Positions 48,233 through 60,200 of a stretch of 64,000 nucleotides of DNA are shown here, one piece after another (the first letter of the stretch is position 1; each line of letters starts with the position of its first letter). The notes beneath the pieces are model-generated. The model was not told where the DNA came from. It ran no database searches and worked only from the letters and a program-made list of their open reading frames with translations. Source of the DNA: Lutraria lutraria (Eukaryota; Mollusca; Bivalvia; Venerida; Mactridae); the NCBI GenBank assembly GCA_964023205.1, contig OZ026833.1:32204830-32268829 (forward strand), read 5' to 3'. The position numbers and the translations under genes were made by a program.

Positions 48233-51200
48233 ATGTCGAAACCAGAGTCCAAGGCGACAGATGTTCTTGGATTTTGCAGTGACAATGGAACACCGAGTGA
48301 GTTGACATCTTATGTCCAAAAGCATGGATGATAACCATTTCGTCTAATTAAATTTCGGATACTATTACATTTAGATTAATTGCCTATAAAGTATCTACTT
48401 ATTCTATTTCCAAAGTTCAAAGAAATTAAAGCTTTATTGAAGCTACGTGTTTTTATACATTAAATGTGCTGATATTCTAAAAACTAGCATTACTTTATAA
48501 TTTGTTCAGCTTTCAGTTCGCTGCATGATTTCAATTTTTATTTCTAAACAAATTCAGAAACGTTATCCTCTCAGACTGTGTGGGACGAGGCTAAATCGAC
48601 AAAGAGTCTCACTGTCACAAACACTCTAATTAGTCGGATTAATTACTATTTAACACCATATTTCTATATTTTGCAAGCTACATAATCAAGTGTTCACTGT
48701 TTAGTTTACTTCATGTCTAATTTTTTATTGAATTGGGAAGTTATGTATAAATGCGCACAACAGCCACCAAGTTCCTACATATTATTAGTTATTACACATT
48801 TTATCTACACATAGTTCTGGGTTTCATAACCATGGAATTATTACTTCCGTCCCATAACTAAATTGGTCTTTGTTATTTGCTCTTGTTGACCATTTTAGTT
48901 ATGGAATTGTCCTCTTTCAAAGTCAACAGCTTAAGACGCTTGTTCATGCGTCTGTTGAAGCAGATCCTTTCCGGAATGCTACAGACTTAATCCAAAGCAT
49001 TTATAAGGAAAATTTTGAAACTAAGGATTGTCTGAAACATCAGCAAAATATTTGATACCTTTGCCTGTTTAAGGTATATTTTAGGTCATGTTAATAGATT
49101 ATACTATAATTCAACGCACTATACACAAGTTTTACTGAAATTTGTGCATTAAGTAGGAAATGAATGCAACACAGATTGAGTCGTTTACCTGTAAGCTTTT
49201 AAAGAACAAGTGGCTTTGACGAGGAACTGCAATGTAATGCATACGTATCATCATTAAAGACCTTCAACTAATCTACATATAGTATTAATTTACTTGTTAA
49301 TCTGTTGTTGGCCTATTTTACAGTTAAGGTAATTTCAGAGCTATCCCCAGAGAGAGAGAGAGTGAGAGAGAGAGAGCAAGGGGAGAGAAGATACAGAAGA
49401 ACTGGGCATTTATCCCTTGTATACATAATACAGCGAGTGCCCGTATAATAGCAATGACTGGCTCATGCGTGTCACCTCCACTTCCGTTTCTGCCTAGCAT
49501 TTGTTTTAACTTTACATTACATACCGCGACTTTAAAACATTTTCATTGAATAATGATTAATGTCATTTCTACAGTCAAGTCAATTTATCTTTTATAAATA
49601 CATTCATGTGAATTTAATTCAAATTAATACTGCTATATAATCGCATTTTAATCCATTTTATCTCTTATGACACAGTTTTGATATTTCTGCAAATGATAGA
49701 TAGTTTTAGAAGACTTTTTATGAGAATTAAATGGTTTCATGATTGCATACTAGTATTGTCATGAATTTAAAGCTAAGTAAGAATGAGACTTGCTGTAATA
49801 CATATAACCAGGATATATCCCTACTCTTTTCAAATATTTTTTTCTAGTTCTTTATCGTGCACCGGTACTTGCCTCAGATTTCTTTGCTGGGTAGTTGGGA
49901 TGGGGACACTGAAAAAGCATCCCTGAATTATCAGAAAGCAGAGTCGAGATTCGAACATGTTAATGGTAATTACCTTTGAATTAGTCTAGCGTGTTACCAT
50001 AGTGAGGACCGACAATCTACCCGCTTACTAATTCATTGTAAACCCCATGGTTGGTAATGGTATACATGTATGTAGTTTGAACCGCTTTATGTTTTCCAGT
50101 TCCTCTCAAGTCCATCACTGTCTCAGTAAAAGTAATTGGATACATCGCTGAAGTTTCTGCTAAGCTGACCTACTACAATGAAGAAAGTACTCCTGTTAAT
50201 GCTGTCTTTACATTCCCTGTGGATGTTAACAGTGCTGTGTACAATTTTGAAGCTGAAATTGGTGGAAGACATATTGTTGCTGAAGTACAAAGAAGAGAAC
50301 AGGTTATTTGATATGTTTGTTGTTCAATTATAAGTTGGACTGTATATTATTTTTTTTAACTCAAATCATGAGATAATGATTTTACTACTTTAATACTAAA
50401 TGAAATTATTTAAAGAACATGCATTAACTGTTCATTCTGATATTTCTGATGGCTGAATGGAGGGGTATAATGATCCATTCCTTTTTATCAGTACCATATA
50501 AAGTGATACATACTAAATATACTGCAACAGTACTAGCTTATAATTTAAAGTTATGATCGTGCATTTACCATTATTTTTTATTTCTGTATTGGATTCATCA
50601 TTAACGTGTTTATGAAGTATTGACAGAATCTGATATATTTTGAGGATTAAGACTAAACAAATAAAGTTGTTGAACTATCATAGCAGCTTGAAATAAGCAT
50701 TAATTTTGCTTTATGTTTATACGCCCGTCAAAGACGGGACGTATTATGTGAAACCCCATGGCGGGCGGGCAGCGGCGGCGTCCAGCACATTGTCCGGACT
50801 CTAATTCAAATAGAGTACATCAGATCTTCACCAAACTTGGTCAGAAGTTGCATCTAGTTGATATCTCAAGTTCGAATATGGGTCATGCCGGGTCAAAAAC
50901 TACGTCAAAGGGTCACTAAGTGCACTTCAAACATTCAACATGTTGTCCGGACTCTAATTCAAATAGTATCCATCCGATCTTCACCCAACTTGGTCAGTAG
51001 TTGCATCTACATGATATCTAGGTCAACTTTCAATATGGATTATTTAGGGTCAAAAACTGGTTCACAGGGTCACCAAGTGCATTTTAAACATTCAGCATAA
51101 TTACCAATCGATCTTCACCAAACTGTGTAAATATATTTCTGGGCACAAGATCGATAACCGGCATAATTGCCCCAGGCACTTGTCAGTTATGCCCCTTGAT

Positions 51201-54200
51201 ACATTGAAAATTGACTAAAAATGAAGTGTGCTGAAAGTGTTTATATTTCTCAGATCAGAAGGCTGTCTGGATTTCGATGAAAAATGTGAATGATGCTACA
51301 AGTCATATTTATAAAATGTTGCTTATTTTAAAAAAGATATATAATTTGCCACTCATGGTATCCCAAACCTTTAGACAGGCGTATTTTGTGATATTTTGCA
51401 CTCCTGTTATTATTGACTATATTTTGAATGATTTTGAACTTTTAGGCCCAGTTGACTTTTCAAGATGCTACAGACCATGGTAAAACTGCCCTGATGTTAA
51501 CAGAAGATGAATCAGCTGGTGATACATTCTGTTGCAAGTTGGGTAATCTACCTAGTGAGACTGAGGCAATGCTGACAATGAAATATGTGATAGAATTACC
51601 CCAGGAACCTGATGGTAGAATTAGATTCACACTTCCAACAGTTCTGAACCCAAGATACTCACCTGGTAATGTACATTAGATATATTATCTATTGAGCATG
51701 GTATCACTGATAACTTCAAGCAAAAAAATGAAATAAAACATTTGTCAAGCATATAAAGCTGTTGTACAATTTAGTATAATTTTTGCCTCTTTTTTCTTTC
51801 TTCTTGCGGCCACAGCCGTGATCCAGTGGATAATGTGCTTGATTTCATTTGTAATACGGCAACCCGGGTTTGATTCCTGGTCACGGCAGGTTATATTCTT
51901 CCATGAAAATTAGACAACAATTTTCTACTACATATGGAGAAGTTACTGATTCTGTATGGAAGGGTAAGTTTGTACTGGTTAGTATACCGTCCAGGAAAAC
52001 TTGTTAGTTGAACAGACCACTTTAGTTATATAACAGAAAAATTGTTGAAAAACGGCGATAAACCCAAGTAAATAAATAGTTTCATTCTTCGGAAAGTATC
52101 ATCAAAACAAACATTTAGTCCCTTTTAAGACCTCTAATACAGCTGTTGATTTGTTTTCATGTTTTAGATGTAAAAGGAGAGGTTGCAGCATCAGGTGCTA
52201 CGTATGCTCCGCCTTGTACAATCCCTTATCAGTTCAACATGACGGCCAAAGTGAGTGGATACTTTAGAGTGAAAAGTGTTACATCCGAAGGTATTCAAAT
52301 ACGGGTTGACCTTTTGGAAAATCAGAAAATTGCTGAGGTATAACTTTTTTATTTTGTTCTAATGTGTTTCTGCTTTGCAGTTCATGCAGATTTGCTTATT
52401 ATTTTTTACTTTGCTACATAACTGTTTATCAAAACCAATACCAACTATGCTTAATTAGTCTAGTGATTGATTAAGAAGTAGGGTTATATATTAACAGAGT
52501 TCTGGCAATAAAAAGATGATTAAAGGTTGATTTTATGAAGGGCAGTTTACAAGTACATGTACATTCAGTTTTTGACACGGGTCACACAGACATTCTCAAA
52601 TGTATTTATAATGTTCTTGTTCAAATAATGACTTGTGGTATATAAAAAGTAACAAGCTATTTCAGCATAATAAATGTCCCTTAAGTTTGGTATAAACAGC
52701 TTCAAATATCACTAGTCTATTCAAAGCTCTCTGTGTATATCGGTATTGCACAAATTGAATTGAATTTATACTGTCACTTTTGATTTTGTTTCATTATATT
52801 GCCCAAGTTTTAGGCTAGTAAATAAGTTATCTTCATAGATACACTTGATTGACTTGAACGAAAATTAGGATATCAACTTAATATATATTTTTTCCCAACA
52901 TATATTTTGTGAAAATAGGAGGTATGATTTAAATACCAAATTTTTATATACTTTGAATTTACCAATAGAAACTAAAGGCCTGGGCTAAGATGTAGGGTTG
53001 GTTTGATGAATGTAACCACAACTATTTTTTCTGGCATTTTATGATATTATCAAAAATACTTAAGTGAGTGGTTAAGATTTGGCTATTGTTTTACATTGGT
53101 AGGTTTCTTTGGACGAAGAATTCAAGTTTGATCATGATTTAAGTTTTCTTGTCGAATATGAATCTTCTTTTGAGCCACAAATTATTCTTGAACCAGGAAA
53201 TCCTGAAGCAGGTAGGATAGTTTGCTGTTTGAAATATGTATGATATAAATTCAAGTTTTCAACAAAGTTGAAAATCCTGGTTATTAGATTGAGGTTGTTG
53301 ATGTGTGGGTAGACCGGTGGTCATACCAATCAATTGGTTTCCATCTGATAACTTGTTGTTTAGATTGACTACTTATTACACTACTAAACTTGTTATTTAG
53401 CAACTTTTTTGGGAGACTCAACTTGGGGACTCAAAAGTTAATATATTGTCACTATCAGAAAAAGGGTTGTAAGAAAAAAAGGGTATCCACTAAATTAAGA
53501 GTGGAAAACCTGGTTTAGTGACACTGATCCTGTTAATTGCTCTTTTTTTAATTCAATAATTAATACATGTTTCTAAATGGTACAAAGGTTCACATGTAAA
53601 GTAAGCTGTCTAGCTAGCTTGTAGAAGGTCGGTGGTTCTACCTAAGTGCATGTCTGATCTCTTCCTCCATTGATGAAACTGGAAAGGTCGTCAAATGACC
53701 CTGGCTATTGGTGTGACATTTTGACCCAGCAGAAAAAATAGTACATGTACTGTATATTTTGTTAGGCTCAATTTTCGTGGTTTTTACTAAAATGGCTATA
53801 TCGTGGGGACATTAATTTGCTGATTTTGATTTTTGAAAAACAGCCTTATCTCTGCATTTAAATTCAAGGGGATTTTATGTCATGGATGAGCCGACCCACA
53901 AAATCCACGAAATTAAACCCCCAATGAAAATTTATGATTCCACAGTATATGATAAAAACCTAGCTTGGGTCTTACGATAATGTATATTATTTTTTCAGAT
54001 GATATGTTGAAGAAAGATGTACTAATGGTCAGTTTTCATCCTAATTTAAAACCAATTGCTATGGCAACTAGTGGAGAATTCATATTCTTGATTGACAGAT
54101 CAGGTAAGATTTGAAATGTATCTTTGAACATGAAATATTCTAACCTTTTTCATGTGATTTCTTCTTCAATGATGTAAATCAGTTGTCATATATATCACAG

Positions 54201-57200
54201 ATTAATAATTGTTAGCGATTGTAATACTTATATTTATTAATGTTCATATCCATCTTAAATGTTAAATCTAGATTTGAAGTCCGTTTTAAGTGCGTTCATT
54301 CAACCAACTTGGCACTTCAATATAAATATAGTTCGTAAGTCATCCATTAAAATGGAGCTCCAGGGTTCCCAATAAGTTTGTGACCAACCGGCCCAAAAGC
54401 TAGACAAACAGGCCTGATAGGGGAGTCCAGGCATTTTTCCAGAACTATTTTTAAACTTTGAGATTTCTAACCGGCCCTCAGTCGTTTCTAAGCGGCTAAA
54501 TTGGCCTGCAACCGGTTGTTATTGAGAACCCTGGAGCTCTAAGTCACCATGGTGGCCTCTCTGGTACCCATTTATACCCATGGATTGAGGGGAGCAATGT
54601 AATATGATTTAAATCAATTTTCTTTTTTTTTTTCAGGAAATGTTTTTATAAGTATTATTACATATCCTCATTGGTTTGTTTCAGGCAGTATGAGTGGAGA
54701 TAGAATTACTAATGCAAGAGAAGCCTTGTTGTTATTCTTGAAGAGTTTGCCGTCTAATTCATATTTCAATATTGTCAGCTTTGGGTCAAAATTTAAAAAT
54801 CTTTTCTCTTCGTAAGTCATTAATACATCACTTTTTAACTTTGTTTTAAATGATATTCACCACAAAAGCATGCAATATTAATTGACGCTTATATTTTATG
54901 TAATCAATTCATATGAACTATTCAGCAGGATTTACTCTTTTTTCTCTGGTGATTTTCATGGTACCAACAGCAAGAATTATATATGTGGTAATCTTTCCTG
55001 AGTATTAATGGTGTAGAATGAACAACCTAAGTGTACTCATGGGTAGAAATAGTAGTCTACTGACCTTATGTAAACTAGCTGGAGAGCTTTCTTACTTATG
55101 GAATTGTGATCTGGTGCAGTGAGAGGCTAATGGTTATAACTCGGCCCCCTTTCACTATGTTGATACGGTCATAAACATATAAGTCTGATTTCAATGATCA
55201 GGGCTCGAAATAACCCTAGCAAACTAACAAAATGCTAGTGAAAAATAGATTTTGCTAGTTCATTTTATGACTACTAGCATTTTTTTTGCGAGTGGAACTG
55301 AAAGTGTTGTAATAACTTCATTTTTTATGCAATACAATTACATGTACATAAAACACAACCTATTTTGTTATAACATGAATATTTTTGAAAAACAAATGTT
55401 GTTAAAAAATTGCTAGTGGATTTCAAATTTTGCTTGTTGAAATTTTGTGTACTAGCAAAAAATTGCTTGTGGCAAAAAAAGTTAAATTCGAGCCGTTATG
55501 ATTTGCTGTACATGTTCTAGGTACCAAGACTTAAATTAAAACTGATGGTTTTACAGACTTTTTGTTGGACTGGTACAAACATCCCTCACTTCAGATTCTA
55601 CTGTTCTGATCATTTCACTTGTAGAATCATAAAACTTTATTATCTTACACTGAATTTTATCATCTGAAATAAATTCTACTTTATGTCACTAGGAGTAAGC
55701 AATATAGTGAAAAGACCTTGAAGAAGGCGGTGGCATTATGTGAGAAAATGAAGGCTGATATGAAAGGCACGGAGATCTATAAACCACTTCAACAAATTTT
55801 CAAGCAGAAATTGATACAGGGTCATTCAAGATATGTATGTTGATTCATTTTATAAACTAAAAGAACAGCTTATATAGGGACTTCTAATGCTAAGATCTTT
55901 GTATTGTAATGCCTACTTACTGGATCCATTTTCTATGTTTGTTTTTTCTGCATTTACATGACTATAAGACCTCGTCAAAATTTAACTCATTTTTAGTAGC
56001 AAACATGGTAATAATTTTAAGATAATAAGGCTTTGTTGTATATTATTTAATATATGCTTAATTTAACATGTCTGATAACTACAGTGCAACATCCCCAAAG
56101 CAACACCCTTTGGGAGTAGCAAAATTATGCTATTGTTGAGAGGTTGTTGCTCTAGAGAGATTACATTAATTATTATAGTAATGTCGTGCAGTGAGAAAAA
56201 TCATGCTGTTGTTGAAGGGAAGCTATTGCTCAAGAGAGGGCCACTCTGGAGAGGTCGTACTGTACTTTAACTTATATGTATGGTGAGTAAGTTATGATTA
56301 AGACTTACAATGTATGATATATTTTCATAAATTAATATACTTTGATTCATTGCTTTGTTTAGTTATTTGTACTAACGGATGGTGCTGTCAGCAACACAAA
56401 TGAAGTCAACACATTGGTAAAGAAGTGTTCTCGAGAGACTGGTACAAGGTTAGTCAATTTATTCATTTGATATCATTTTATGTTATTAATTATCAACATG
56501 TAACATATTAATATTTTGCAACCTGGTTGATAATTACGTTGTATACTTTCCCTAAGGTCAGTTTCTCATTTGATGATTTAATCTTTGTTAATTTCACAAG
56601 TTTATTGTAAGATTTGCACTCAGTGTTGTTAGAGTTTGATTTTATTAAACTGCCGAAACTGAATAATTACATGGTCACTGAATGCGCTTATTTTTAGCTT
56701 CGTACCACAGTCAATAGTTTTTGTTTATTTTACCATTATGGAATGTTCCATTCCGCATGTTTATATAATATTTATTGTGTAGTGCTCAGTTAAGTAATGC
56801 ACATTTGACAACGATATAACGAAAATTATCGTATAACTTTGGAAAGTATCTTGAATCTCACCGAAGCTAAAAATAAATGCAAGCATTGACCGTGAAACTA
56901 TGCAGCTTTGACAGTTTAATAAAATCATGCAATACTAAATTAACCCCAAATAGGGTGTCTTTGGTTTTATATCAAGAACTCAGAGATCATGCGTATAAAT
57001 CTGATTTATATACCAGCCTTATCATTGGTCAGATTTTTAACTCTGCTGCCAACCAATCAGGAGGCTTTGTTTAAAGAATGGCATTCAAACCATTATTGAT
57101 AATGAACCTTTCATGTTGCAGGGTGTTCTCTGTAGGAATTGGAGCTGGTGCTTCAACAGCCTTGGTTAAAGGTATGGCCACAAATGGGAATGGTAGAGCT

Positions 57201-60200
57201 GAATTTATTAACAATGATACAAGGGTACAATCGAAGGTACCAATTTTCATCTTATCTCCTTATTTCATAAGCCTGTCTTGTGTTCAGAACAATTTATTTT
57301 CTTCATAATTTCAGAAGGGATGTTAAAAATGTTGGTTTTCAATTTAACATTAGCCTCTATGTCCGTGTCACATTTTTTCTACCAAATTTTAGTTCATGAT
57401 AAATTATGACCTCTTATGCCAGGTTCAAGAATTCAGCTAGAATTCTTTTCTTTTTCATTGCCCCCTTTTTTTTATCTGAGGCTCTGAAAAAATGAAGATG
57501 ATATATATAGAGTTACTCATTTCCCTTGTTTGTGTTTTAAATATGAAATCAATGATGTTTTGATAGATATGATTCATATTAATAAAATTTGGTAAGTTGA
57601 ATTCCTAAATCTGTGTAAGCAGTCATTATCGGGTAGTTTGTTTTTAAGGTTGTGTCATTATTGAAGTGTGCCATGCAGCCAGCTGTGACTGAAATAAATA
57701 TAAGCTGGGATCTACCTCCAGATGTGACCCCTAATATGCTCCTTGAACCACCAACTATGTTAAGTGCAGGGGAAAGACTGACCCTTTTTGTGGTGTTGAA
57801 TGGCGTTGATACTGATGTAAGTGTTATATTGGGAAGAAGTTTTTAAATAGAGTAAAGCCACACTTTGTGAGCATCTCAACATAAGGCCAGCTCATTATTA
57901 CAACCAGTTTTTGATACTTTCTCTATATTTCAACTTGACAATGAGATAATGTTACATTTCGAGGGCTAAGCGCAACACTGTCGTAACTTGTTCTTATTTC
58001 CATATGAGTTACGACACTGTTGCGCTGAACCCTCGATTTGTCCTATAGAAGGTCCAAATATTGTGGTTTTACTGTATTGTTTATGAGATACGGACATTAG
58101 CCCCCAACCCCTCCCTCCGTACGTTTGCTGCAGAATGAAAAAAAAATTTTTTTATACTTTATGGTATTGTCAATCGATTGAAGCAAGTCAATATGATGTG
58201 TAAATTGTAACAGATGAATTAAGACTTGATATTGCTTTAAATGGTGTAAGTGTTCATGAATTGTCTAATGTATACTTATTCTATACTAATAACTTTTCTG
58301 TCTGTCAGCTTTTCACAAACAACTTAGTACTGAAAAACAAATATGCCATATTGAAAACTAAGACTGTTTTTAAAATGTAACCATGACTATTGACAAAATT
58401 ATATTTCATCATCACTTGCTTTGAAACTGCTATTTGTAAAATCTCTGACCATTATTCTGTCAGTGAATTATTAGTCACTATTATTTATTGTATTTATACA
58501 GACAATTTATGCTCCAAGTACAGTTGTTGTATCAGGCAAACAGAATGATAGAAAAGTCAGTTTCTCGATGAATTTCACATTATCTGAGGATGAGGAAACA
58601 AATATTTCAGCACCAGTTCATCGCCTGGCAACCAAAAAATATCTTCAGTTACTTCAGTCAAAAGAGTCAGAATTGTTATTGAATTGTAAATATTGTTTTG
58701 TCATTATTTTCTTCTCAAATTTGCTAAAATGTACCCGTATAGAATTTTAATAGTTATCTTATATTGTTTCATTTATTCAACACGGTAAATCTTTGATGCA
58801 TTGTCCAACGTATGAAATATACTCACTATAACTGTGTGTTCATTTGATACATGTAATGCAGACAATATAGACAGACATGATATTCAGTATGGATGTGCAA
58901 TTATCAGAAATATCGAGTCATGCAGTGTCTTTCAAAGATGAGATGATATCACAGTATGATATCCAAATACCAGTATTTGGATGATGTGTATCATCTATTT
59001 AATTAACTAGATCTTATACAAAGATTTAAAATGTTAGTAAATAAGGCATATTTTTAAAACAAAATCCTGCCTAGCACATTATATACATTGTTCACATGTT
59101 TTTATGTGCTCTTTCAGATGAATATGTAAATCCGGATGACATTCTTTGTCTGAGGAATGATATTGTAAATCTCAGTTGTTATGGCAACGTTATTTCCAAA
59201 TTCACCTCGTTTGTAGCTGTTGATCATGATGGTGAAGTGGTCGAGTTAGAAGCAGTTGATAGACCTTGTCCCATTCCTACAATAACTCAGCAATATATTG
59301 ATGGCATTCGTCGAGTATGTTATTTGTTCTTGTATTTGTGAATAACCTTAAATTGTTTTCCTCTCTTATCCAAGTCAACTCAAACAATTTTTGGAAAGTG
59401 AGATCGTTCAGCTTTCTATAGCCGTCACCCTCTCAGTGTGCAAGATTTTTTTATTTGGACCTAAGTTCTATGTTAATCTCCATCCACCATGCAATTGTTA
59501 AACTAGTTCCAGTTTTCTTATTGCAGTGCAGGTCTATGTAAGTTCAGTTTCCATAAGTACTTTCAATACTTTGATTTTATTATTCATTTATATTAATTTG
59601 CTTTCTCAGTTTGCATATGCAATGATATTTGTTTTTTTCAAGCCTTGATGAGTTCAACAGCTCCAGTTAGCCCGCTTAGCTCATTAATGTATGTTTAATT
59701 TCTGGACCTTAGATTCTTTAGTGAAAACCTTAAACATTGCATATGTTTTATCGATGATTTGGTTCAGTGGTTAGTTCGGCAATCCAGGGTCACTGCAAGT
59801 CATACCCCTTCCATGAAAATTTGACAACAGTGTTGATTTTCCTTCTCATGTGGAGAAGTCACCAGTTCATGTTGAAAGGAATTTTAATACTGGTTAGAAT
59901 ACCAGCCAGGAAAACTTGTTAGGTGAATCAAATCCAAATAAATCTATGGGTAACTGATATGTTTTAAGGAACTCTGATTTGGTTAATCATACACTAGTAT
60001 TTAAATGAAACAATGTTGAAAGCTGGTGTAACATCAAATTGTGTTCATTTATCATGCTATACATACTGATTGCATGTTTTGTAGGGTATGATGTTATGTT
60101 GTAGTCTTGATTTGGAATCATCGGGTTTTGGTGATTTTACTGAAGAAGCAGAACAAGTAAATATAAATGACTTATAACCTTTTTTTTCAATAATTGCCTC

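Noticed and set aside
49850..50040. SINE-like B box (GTTCGAATCTC on the minus strand)
   Set aside because: A single box with no A box or tail; not enough to call.
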